45,396 nt of DNA. Origin: Candidatus Evtepia faecavium (GTDB lineage Bacteria; Bacillota; Clostridia; Oscillospirales; Oscillospiraceae). The stretch lies in contig DXDK01000065.1 of NCBI GenBank assembly GCA_019115545.1, positions 1 through 45,396 on the forward strand, given 5' to 3'. A model generated the notes under the pieces. The model worked only from the letters and a program-made list of their open reading frames with translations. It ran no database searches and had not been told where the DNA came from. The stretch's first letter is position 1. Every line of letters starts with the position of its first letter. Below are positions 39,699 to 45,396 of the stretch, one piece after another. Position numbers and translations under genes: made by a program.

Positions 39699-40328
39699 TC
39701 ACTTGGTGCCGAAGATCCGGTCCCCCGCGTCCCCCAGGCCGGGGACGATGTAGCCGTGGTCGTTGAGCTTCTCGTCCACGGCGGCGATGTAGATCTCCAC
39801 ATCGGGGTGGTCCGCCCGCACCCGCTGGATGCCCTCGGGGGCGGCCAGGATGTTCATGAGCTTGATGTTCTTCACCCCGTACTCCTTCACGAAGGTGATG
39901 GCGGCGGAGGCCGAGCCCCCGGTGGCCAGCATGGGGTCCAGGATGATGACGTCCCGCTCGGCGATGTCGGTGGGCATCTTGCAGTAGTACTTCACCGGCT
40001 CCAGGGTGTCCGGGTCCCGGAAGAGGCCGATGTGCCCCACCTTGGCCGAGGGGATGAGGGTGAGGATGCCCTCCACCATCCCCAGCCCCGCCCGGAGGAC
40101 GGGGACGATGGCCAGCTTCTTCCCGGCGATCTGCCGGGTGACCGCCCGGGCCACGGGGGTCTGGACCTCCACGTCCTGAAGGGGGAGGTCCCGGGTGGCC
40201 TCATAGCACATGAGGGTGGCCACCTCTTTGACGATCTCCCGGAAATCCTTCACGCCGGTGTTCTCGTCCCGGAGGATGGAGAGCTTGTGCTGCAGCAGGG
40301 GGTGATCCAATACGTGTACCATTTCCAT
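39699..40328 (-). CDS. upp: Uracil phosphoribosyltransferase
   Basis: The enzyme makes UMP from uracil and PRPP. The 209 residues are standard: [40 protein letters not shown], the PRPP loop [18 protein letters not shown], and [20 protein letters not shown], ending [13 protein letters not shown]. The start is ATG 40326-40328; a second ATG two codons later is possible. It follows tsaB by 23 bp and probably shares its transcript, an unusual company. It may use uracil released by the uridine phosphorylase-like gene at 11.3 kb. Confidence 0.97.
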   Translation of the reverse strand: MEMVHVLDHPLLQHKLSILRDENTGVKDFREIVKEVATLMCYEATRDLPLQDVEVQTPVARAVTRQIAGKKLAIVPVLRAGLGMVEGILTLIPSAKVGHIGLFRDPDTLEPVKYYCKMPTDIAERDVIILDPMLATGGSASAAITFVKEYGVKNIKLMNILAAPEGIQRVRADHPDVEIYIAAVDEKLNDHGYIVPGLGDAGDRIFGTK

Positions 40329-40351
40329 TGTTTCCTGACTCCCTTTCTCTG

Positions 40352-41062
40352 TCATTTGTCCTGGGCCCGCTCCCGGGCCAGGCGTTCCCGCTCGGCCTGG
40401 GAGAGGCGGTGGTAGTGGGGCACCAGCTGCTCCGGGGTGAGCAGCTGCCCGGCCCGGGCCAGTTCCAGCCCCTCCCGGGCCACCCCCCAGGCGCTCTGGA
40501 GGCGGAGGTTGGGGGGCGCCAGCCGGGCGGGGATCCCCGCGGCGGTGAGGGCCTCGTAACAAAGCTGGGCCCCGTCCCCCACCACCAGCTGGGGGATCTG
40601 GGTGCCCTGGAGCTCTGCCACCAGGTCCTCCAGGGCGATGGCCCGGTCGGGGGTGAGGCGGCGGGGGGCCGCCCCGTCCACCTGGAACCGGGCGTTGTAG
40701 ATCTGGTGCCGCCGGGCGTCCATGGCGGCGCACACCTGGCCGGAGAACCCCGCCAGGTTCCAGGCCATGGCCGCCAGGGTGGAGCAGCCGGCGCAGGGCT
40801 TTTCCGCGGCCCAGGCCAGGCCCTTGGCGGTGGCCACCCCGATGCGCAGCCCGGTGAAGGACCCGGGCCCCGCCGCCACGGCGATGAGGTCCACCTCCTC
40901 CGGGGTGAGGGCGCAGGCGCCCAGCAGGTCCCGGACCATGGGCAGGAGGGTCTGGCTGTGGGTCAGGCCGGTGTGGAGGAAGGTCTGAGCCACCAGAGCC
41001 TCGTCTTGGCACAGGGCGGCGGAGGCGGCGGTGGCAGAGGACTCCAGGGCTAGGATTTTCAC
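40352..41062 (-). CDS. tsaB: tRNA threonylcarbamoyladenosine biosynthesis protein TsaB
   Basis: TsaB is the partner of TsaD for t6A formation at A37 of tRNAs. The 236 residues begin [17 protein letters not shown] (ASKHA fold), then [14 protein letters not shown] and [20 protein letters not shown], the most conserved block. [16 protein letters not shown] and an [14 protein letters not shown] end follow the family. The GTG start overlaps the tsaE stop by 4 bp (GTGA). TsaD and RimI, the frequent neighbours, are not in this operon. Confidence 0.95.
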   Translation of the reverse strand: MKILALESSATAASAALCQDEALVAQTFLHTGLTHSQTLLPMVRDLLGACALTPEEVDLIAVAAGPGSFTGLRIGVATAKGLAWAAEKPCAGCSTLAAMAWNLAGFSGQVCAAMDARRHQIYNARFQVDGAAPRRLTPDRAIALEDLVAELQGTQIPQLVVGDGAQLCYEALTAAGIPARLAPPNLRLQSAWGVAREGLELARAGQLLTPEQLVPHYHRLSQAERERLARERAQDK

Positions 41063-41511
41063 AGGGCATCCCCCTCTCCCAGGTCATCCAGGCCGGGGCC
41101 GTGGAGGGTGAGGATGCGCTGGTTGTCCTCCGCCCCCCGGCGGATGTCTACATAGATGGTGTCGGGCTCCAGGGCGTCCCGGACGGTCTCGCTCCACTCC
41201 ACGGCGCACACGCCCCCCCGGCGGAGGAAGTCCTCCCAGCCGATGTCGAACAGCTCGTCGGCGCTGGACAGGCGGTACATGTCAAAGTGGAACAGGGGCA
41301 GCCGCCCCCCCTCGTACTCGTTGACGATGGTGAAGGTGGGGCTGGTGACCCGCTGGGCGATCCCCAGGCCCTGGGCCATGCCCCGGACGAAGGCGGTCTT
41401 TCCCGCACCCAGGTCCCCGGTGAAGGCCACCACCGCCCCGGGGGCCAGGCGCTGGGCCAGGGCCCGGCCCAGGGCTTCGGTCTCCTCCACGCTGGATGAA
41501 TAGCGTTCCAT
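41059..41511 (-). CDS. tsaE: tRNA threonylcarbamoyladenosine biosynthesis ATPase TsaE
   Basis: TsaE is a small P-loop ATPase that recycles the TsaBD complex. The 150 residues have Walker [55 protein letters not shown] and the VCAVEWSE motif, all of them conserved. The start is ATG 41509-41511, after GGGAGGGA; 13 more codons upstream are open but lack a ribosome-binding site. It is the first gene of tsaE-tsaB-upp. Confidence 0.95.
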   Translation of the reverse strand: MERYSSSVEETEALGRALAQRLAPGAVVAFTGDLGAGKTAFVRGMAQGLGIAQRVTSPTFTIVNEYEGGRLPLFHFDMYRLSSADELFDIGWEDFLRRGGVCAVEWSETVRDALEPDTIYVDIRRGAEDNQRILTLHGPGLDDLGEGDAL

Positions 41512-41540
41512 GGACGTCCCTCCCGCTGATGATTTGCTCC

Positions 41541-41569
41541 ATTCTACCATAAAACCGCCGCCGTTGCAC
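41541..41569 (-). promoter_or_regulatory. Possible promoter of tsaE-tsaB-upp
   Basis: On the minus strand TAGAAT (41541-41546) is a good -10 box, with GTGCAA (41564-41569) 17 bp upstream as a weak -35. For the divergent rodA-like gene TATCAT (41603-41608) is a possible -10 without a clear -35. Confidence 0.45.
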
Positions 41570-41668
41570 CCCTCTGCGACAAAATTTCTCCCCCCGCCGG
41601 GGTATCATAGGGGGAGAACCATCCGGCGCAGGGGGACAGGCCCCGCCGGCAGGAGAGGAGGAAGGCCC

Positions 41669-42853
41669 ATGGGCGTGGGGAAAGGGGAGCGGCTGCTGTT
41701 TTTCCTCTGCCTGGCCGCGGCCCTGCTGGGCCTGGCTTTGATCTACAGCGCCACCCGGTATGACCCGGATCTCCACAGCCTGGCCGCCAAGCAGGGGGTG
41801 GCCCTGGCCGCTGGGGTGGGGCTGTGCCTGGTGCTGCAGTGGGTGGATGTCCGGGGGCTGCTGGAGGGGCTGTGGTGGCTGCTGCCCCCCTGCGCCGTGG
41901 GGCTGTTGCTGCTGCTGGTCCCCTTTGGCAACGACGACGGCACGGGGAACCGGAGCTGGCTGGCCCTTCCCGGGGGGGCGTTCAACCTCCAGCCCGGGGA
42001 GGTGGTGAAGGTGATCTTCCTCCTCCTGCTGGCCCTCCAGCTGCGGAAGCTGGGGGAGCGGGGGGTGAACCGGCCGGGGTCGGTGGCCCTCCTCCTGCTC
42101 CACGTGGGGGGGCTGTGCGCCCTGACCTACGGGGTGTCCGGGGACATCGGCATGGTGGCGGTGTACCTGGGGATCTATCTGGTGATGCTGTGGTCGGCGG
42201 GGGTCCATCCCCTGTGGCTGCTGGCCCAGGTGGGGGCCGGGGTGGGGGGCGTGGTCCTCCTGTGGCCCCGGCTGCCGGAGTATGTCCGCAGCCGCTTCCA
42301 GGTGGTCTGGGACCACGACGCGGACCCCCTGGGCACCGGCTTTCAGCAGGGGCGGAGCCTGCTGGCCATCGGCTCCGGCCAGGTGACGGGGCAGGGCTTC
42401 CTCCAGGGGACCCAGACCCAGAGCCCTTCGGCCTCCGCCCTGCCCGCCCGGCACACCGACTTTCTGTTCTCCGTGGCGGGGGAGGAGCTGGGCCTGGTGG
42501 GCTGCCTGGTGATCCTGGCCCTGCTGGGGGCCGTGCTCCTGCGGTGCGTCTGGCTGGCCCGGCGCAGCCGGGACCCCCTCTTCTCCCTGACCGCCATGGG
42601 GGTGGCGGGGATGTTCGGGGTGCAGACGGTGCTGAACGTGGGCATGTGCCTCTACGTGGCCCCGGTGGTGGGGGTGACCCTGCCCTTTTTCAGCTACGGC
42701 GGCTCCTCCCTGGTGATGGCCTTTGGGGCGGTGGGGATCCTCTGCTCCCTCTCCCAGGGCAAACTGGGAGGAAACGGCAGCCCCCTGGAGGGGATAACGG
42801 CCCCAGGCCGGGGGAGACTAGGGACGTTTCCAAAGAGGAGGTATGTCCCATGA
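41669..42853 (+). CDS. rodA: SEDS-family peptidoglycan glycosyltransferase (RodA/FtsW-like)
   Basis: SEDS proteins polymerise glycan strands from lipid II, with a class B PBP partner. The 394 residues form about ten helices. Motifs are GNRSWLALPGGAFNLQPGEV (the usual GxRRWI.G equivalent), FQQGRSLLAIGSGQVTGQGF, PARHTDFLFSVAGEELGLVG (the HTDF Asp is catalytic in the family) and LPFFSYGGSSLVMAFGAVGI. The start is ATG 41669, after GGAGGAAGG. It reads RodA rather than FtsW mostly by the HTDF loop context; the assignment is not firm. Its stop overlaps the following exported SLH protein by ATGA. Confidence 0.88.
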   Translation: MGVGKGERLLFFLCLAAALLGLALIYSATRYDPDLHSLAAKQGVALAAGVGLCLVLQWVDVRGLLEGLWWLLPPCAVGLLLLLVPFGNDDGTGNRSWLALPGGAFNLQPGEVVKVIFLLLLALQLRKLGERGVNRPGSVALLLLHVGGLCALTYGVSGDIGMVAVYLGIYLVMLWSAGVHPLWLLAQVGAGVGGVVLLWPRLPEYVRSRFQVVWDHDADPLGTGFQQGRSLLAIGSGQVTGQGFLQGTQTQSPSASALPARHTDFLFSVAGEELGLVGCLVILALLGAVLLRCVWLARRSRDPLFSLTAMGVAGMFGVQTVLNVGMCLYVAPVVGVTLPFFSYGGSSLVMAFGAVGILCSLSQGKLGGNGSPLEGITAPGRGRLGTFPKRRYVP

Positions 42854-43824
42854 CCCAAGCGCGTTTTTCCAGGCGGCTGGGCTTTCTGGCCCTGCTGGCC
42901 GCCCTGTCCTTTGCCATGACCCTCCCCGCCCTGGCCCTTTTTGACCAGCAGGCGCCGGGGGAGGGGGCCCCCATCGCCCAGGCCTTTTCCCTGACCACCT
43001 ACCGGGATGTGGCGGTGAGCGGCACCTTCACCGGGGTGGACCCCCAGGGGGAGCCCCTCACCTTCCGGGTGACCGAGAACCCCGCCCGGGGCTCCGTCAC
43101 CCTGGCCCAGGAGGGCTCGGCCCGGTTCACCTACACCCCCTATGAGAACAAGACAGGGAAGGACACCTTCGCCTACGTGGCGGTGGACCCGGAGGGGAAC
43201 GTCTCCCAGCCGGCGGAGGTGTCAGTGGAGATCCGCAAACCCCGCACCGGGGTGACCTACGCCGACCTGGCCGGCCACCCCGCCCATAAGGCGGCCATCA
43301 CCCTGGCCGAGGAGGGGATCTTCGTGGGGGAGCAGCTGGGGGAGACCTGGTTTTTCCACCCGGAGGCCGAAGTGAGCCGGGAGGACTTCCTGGCCATGGC
43401 CATGGACCTGGTGGGGCTGGAGGCCCTGCCGGAGGAGGTGGCCACCGGCTTTGCCGATGACCAGAGTATCTCCTCCTGGGCCCGGCCCTATGTGGCCGCC
43501 GCCCTCCAGGCGGGGATGGTCCAGGGCACCGGCGGTGGGGCGGCGCCGGCCTTCGCCCCCCAGCGGACCATCACCCAGACCGAGGCGGCGGTGCTGCTGG
43601 ACCGGCTGCTCCAGGTGGCCGACGTGGCCGACACCGGGGCGGTGGCCCAGGACGCCGCCCCCGCCTGGGCCTGGCAGTCGGTGGTGAATCTGGAGGCCGT
43701 GGGGGTGCTGGAGGCCTCAAATGACAGGGAAACCGACCTCCAGACCCCCTTGACCCGGGAAAAAGCGGCAGAAATGTTGCAATCTGCCAAAGAAGTGCTG
43801 GACTTTCGGGAAAGCTTTTGGTAA
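42850..43824 (+). CDS. Exported protein with Ig/cadherin-like domain and SLH repeats
   Basis: The 324 residues start with a signal peptide (RRLGFLALLAALSFAMTLPA, likely cleaved after ALA at about 29). Residues 45-130 are an Ig/cadherin-like domain with DPQGEPLTFRVTENPARGSV and GKDTFAYVAVDPEGN. From 133 on two clear SLH-like repeats occur: TYADLAGHPAHKAAITLAEE with SREDFLAMAM, and GFADDQSISSWARPYVAAAL with ITQTEAAVLLDRLL. A third, weaker repeat is AWAWQSVVNLEAVGVLEASN with LTREKAAEML. SLH domains bind cell-wall polymers. It is translationally coupled to the SEDS gene, so its product may act at the wall-building site. Confidence 0.87.
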   Translation: MTQARFSRRLGFLALLAALSFAMTLPALALFDQQAPGEGAPIAQAFSLTTYRDVAVSGTFTGVDPQGEPLTFRVTENPARGSVTLAQEGSARFTYTPYENKTGKDTFAYVAVDPEGNVSQPAEVSVEIRKPRTGVTYADLAGHPAHKAAITLAEEGIFVGEQLGETWFFHPEAEVSREDFLAMAMDLVGLEALPEEVATGFADDQSISSWARPYVAAALQAGMVQGTGGGAAPAFAPQRTITQTEAAVLLDRLLQVADVADTGAVAQDAAPAWAWQSVVNLEAVGVLEASNDRETDLQTPLTREKAAEMLQSAKEVLDFRESFW

Positions 43825-43851
43825 ACTAAACCTGTGAACGTCTTTGCCTTT

Positions 43852-43885
43852 GGACGCGGAGCCTGACACCTTGGGCTCCGCGTCC
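43852..43885 (+). other. GC-rich hairpin before ogt
   Basis: GGACGCGGAGCC pairs with GGCTCCGCGTCC (43852-43863 with 43874-43885), with a 10-nt loop. No U-run follows. It lies 28 bp after the SLH gene stop and could be a weak terminator or a stability element. Confidence 0.5.
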
Positions 43886-43907
43886 TCCACAAGAAAGAGA
43901 GCGCGCC

Positions 43908-44408
43908 ATGGAGCAAGCTGTGATTTCCTCGCCCTTAGGTCCCCTGACCCTGTTTGCGGAGGACGGCCGTTTAACTGCCCTGGTGTACGGCGACTACGGC
44001 AGTTACGACGACCTGCCCCTCTTCCGGGAGGCGAAGCGGCAGCTGGAGGAGTATTTCTCCGGCCGGCGGCAGACCTTCTCCCTCCCCCTGGCCCCCGACG
44101 GAACGGACTTTCAGCGCCGGGTCTGGCAGGTGCTCCTGGACATCCCCTATGGCACGGCCATCTCCTACCGGGAGCTGGCCGACCGGGTGGGGTCGCCCCG
44201 GGCCTTCCAGGCGGTGGGCCAGGCCAACGGGAGGAACCCCCTCCCCATCCTCATCCCCTGCCACCGGGTGATTGCCGCCAACGGCACCCTGGGGGGCTAC
44301 TCCAGCGGGGTGGACCGGAAGCGGTACCTCCTGCAGCTGGAAGGGGTCCCCATCCCCCCCGCCAAGGAGAGAACCCTCCGCCGGGGAAAAGGGGTGCCCG
44401 CCCATTGA
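43908..44408 (+). CDS. ogt: Methylated-DNA-protein-cysteine methyltransferase
   Basis: This protein removes alkyl groups from O6-alkylguanine onto its own Cys. The 166 residues contain TDFQRRVWQVLLDIPYGTAI, YRELADRVGSPRAFQAVGQA and the active-site ILIPCHRVI with C118, followed by LGGYSSGVDRK. The N-terminal domain is short. A C-terminal tail of about 20 residues (PAKERTLRRGKG) is basic. It starts with ATG 43908 after AAGAAAGAG. Confidence 0.93.
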   Translation: MEQAVISSPLGPLTLFAEDGRLTALVYGDYGSYDDLPLFREAKRQLEEYFSGRRQTFSLPLAPDGTDFQRRVWQVLLDIPYGTAISYRELADRVGSPRAFQAVGQANGRNPLPILIPCHRVIAANGTLGGYSSGVDRKRYLLQLEGVPIPPAKERTLRRGKGVPAH

Positions 44409-44431
44409 CATCCCCTCCTGCTCCACCCCTG

Positions 44432-44455
44432 ACCCCGCCCGGTTCCGGGCGGGGT
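44432..44455 (+). terminator. Weak terminator after ogt
   Basis: ACCCCGCCCGG / CCGGGCGGGGT (44432-44442 with 44445-44455) is a strong stem but its U-tract is only TTTCC. Confidence 0.55.
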
Positions 44456-44473
44456 TTCCGCGTCTGCGGGCCC

Positions 44474-44502
44474 TTGCGCCGGGGCGCGATCTGGGGTACA
44501 AT
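44474..44502 (+). promoter_or_regulatory. Promoter of mrnC
   Basis: TTGCGC (44474-44479) and TACAAT (44497-44502) are 17 bp apart, 31 bp before the mrnC ATG. Confidence 0.7.
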
Positions 44503-44532
44503 GGGGAAAACCCAAAGCAACGGAGCGATCGC

Positions 44533-44937
44533 ATGGATTATTTTCACCTGTCAGAAGACAAGCAGGATGTATTGAACATGAGCAACCTGGGCCTGGCCTA
44601 CCTGGGAGACGGGGTGTATGAGGTCATGGTCCGGGCCTGGCTGTGCCTCCACGGCAAGCTCACCCCCGGCCGCCTCCACCGGGCCGCCCTGGCCTATGTG
44701 GCCGCCCCCCGGCAGGCCGCCCTGGTGGAGAAGATCCTCCCCGCCCTTACCCCGGAGGAGACCCAGGTCTTCAAGCGGGCCCGGAACGCCAGCCCCCACT
44801 CCTATCCCAAGGGGGCCACCCGGGGGGAGTACCAGACGGCCACCGGGCTGGAGGCCCTGTTCGGCTGGCTCTATCTCCGGGGGGAGACCGACCGGCTCAA
44901 TGCGCTCTTTGAAACCATGATGGAAGGGGAGGAGTAA
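44533..44937 (+). CDS. mrnC: Mini-ribonuclease III
   Basis: Mini-III is an RNase III catalytic domain without a dsRNA-binding domain; in B. subtilis it matures 23S rRNA. The 134 residues start MDYFHLSEDKQDVLNMSNLG, with the catalytic motif LAYLGDGVYEVMVR (D26), then VFKRARNASPHSYPKGAT and YQTATGLEALFGWLYLRG, which holds the second acidic motif (Glu). The start is ATG 44533 with GGAG 7 nt upstream; the frame is open earlier but would overlap ogt. It is followed 1 bp later by the NFACT gene. Confidence 0.95.
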   Translation: MDYFHLSEDKQDVLNMSNLGLAYLGDGVYEVMVRAWLCLHGKLTPGRLHRAALAYVAAPRQAALVEKILPALTPEETQVFKRARNASPHSYPKGATRGEYQTATGLEALFGWLYLRGETDRLNALFETMMEGEE

Positions 44938-44938
44938 C

Positions 44939-45396
44939 ATGCCCATGGACGCCCTGTGCCTGTCCGCCGTCCTCCGGGAGACCCAGGGGGCGGTGCTGGG
45001 GGGGCGGATCGACAAGATCCACCAGCCCAGCCGGGACGAGGTCCTGCTCCACATCCGGGGCCAGGGGGGGCCCTGCCGGCTGCTGCTGTCGGCCAACCCC
45101 AGCCGGGCGAGGCTTCAGCTCACCGCCCTGCCCCGGGAGAACCCCGCCGAGCCCCCCATGTTCTGCATGCTCCTGCGGAAGTATCTCTCCGGGGGGAAGA
45201 TTTTGGCCCTCCGCCAGCCCCCCATGGAGCGCATGGCGGAGCTGGTCATCGAGGCCACCAACGAGATGGGGGACAAGGTCCGCCGCCGCCTCATCCTGGA
45301 GGCCATGGGCCGCCGGACCAACCTGATCCTCCTGGACGGGGAGGACCGGATCGTGGACTGCCTCCGCCGCACCGGGGGGGACCTGACCCAGGCCCG
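44939..45396 (+). CDS. rqcH: NFACT/RqcH-family protein, N-terminal part (cut by window edge)
   Basis: RqcH-type NFACT proteins bind split 50S subunits and add Ala tails to stalled peptides; related forms were described as fibronectin-binding proteins. About 152 residues are visible: MPMDALCLSAVLRETQGAVL, GGRIDKIHQPSRDEVLLHIR, PPMFCMLLRKYLSGGKI and GRRTNLILLDGEDRIVDCLR, the characteristic NFACT-N domain. The C-terminal NFACT-R region lies outside the window. The start is ATG 44939 with GGGGAGGAG upstream. It is the third gene for ribosome or rRNA care after ybeY-era and mrnC. Confidence 0.9.
   Translation, partial: MPMDALCLSAVLRETQGAVLGGRIDKIHQPSRDEVLLHIRGQGGPCRLLLSANPSRARLQLTALPRENPAEPPMFCMLLRKYLSGGKILALRQPPMERMAELVIEATNEMGDKVRRRLILEAMGRRTNLILLDGEDRIVDCLRRTGGDLTQA

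Noticed and set aside
40329-41087. A 250-codon upstream extension of upp
   Set aside because: This region is antisense-free but in another frame of tsaB, which has clear motifs; upp begins at ATG 40328 as in homologues.

Overview
The window is GC-rich (roughly two thirds G+C by eye) and reads as chromosomal DNA of a spore-forming Clostridia member. It carries spoIVA, the spoIIGA-sigE pair, yqfC and yqfD, Gram-positive-type ribosome-binding sites and short operons. The high GC, the Trk/pyrophosphatase/Na+-coupled genes and the CoA-dehydratase-type enzymes suggest a gut Oscillospiraceae relative (Flavonifractor or Lawsonibacter-like). That genus-level placement is inference. I see no mobile element, phage gene or CRISPR array.

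Layout. 1-5.2 kb (minus): 5' part of a membrane pyrophosphatase (hppA), then a Trk potassium operon read trkA-trkH-trkH with two tandem TrkH paralogues. 5.3-6.7 kb (plus): a MATE exporter. 6.8-10.6 kb (minus): rpmG-secE-nusG-rplK-rplA-rplJ-rplL with two strong promoters and an L10 leader/attenuator; rpoBC does not follow. 10.8-12.7 kb (plus): ruvX, a uridine-phosphorylase-like gene and a DUF1847 gene, coupled by ATGA overlaps. 12.8-17.4 kb (plus): an unknown gene, yqfC, yqfD, phoH and a single reading frame joining YbeY to the GTPase Era.

17.5-23.5 kb (minus): a Dlt-like five-gene operon made of an AMP-forming ligase, a GNAT protein, a carrier protein, an MBOAT acyltransferase, and an SGNH-like domain fused to a NodB polysaccharide deacetylase. 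It looks like a complete envelope-modification pathway and is one of the two strongest candidates for something little described. 23.6-28.9 kb (minus): an AI-2E family transporter, then an alpha/beta-hydrolase-like gene, an HgdB-like protein and an HgdB-HgdC fusion (an ATP-driven radical dehydratase or reductase with its own activator). 29.0-31.4 kb (minus): coaX and spoIVA, the latter behind a SigE-type promoter. 31.6-35.8 kb (plus): Na/Pi cotransporter, LUD protein, then spoIIGA-sigE behind a promoter with unusually wide spacing, like B. subtilis spoIIG.

35.9-39.6 kb (minus): a PutP-type symporter, a large perfect palindrome at its promoter, a TetR regulator, an AlaX-type tRNA editing protein and tRNA-Leu(CAG). 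39.7-41.5 kb (minus): tsaE-tsaB-upp. 41.7-45.4 kb (plus): a RodA/FtsW-type SEDS gene overlapping an exported SLH protein, ogt, Mini-ribonuclease III and the start of an NFACT/RqcH gene cut by the window edge.

The themes that connect are ion homeostasis, ribosome synthesis and quality control (L33 to L7/L12, YbeY-Era, PhoH, RuvX, Mini-III, RqcH, TsaB/E), sporulation and envelope building. All functions are inferred from sequence motifs and remembered family features; no database search was run.
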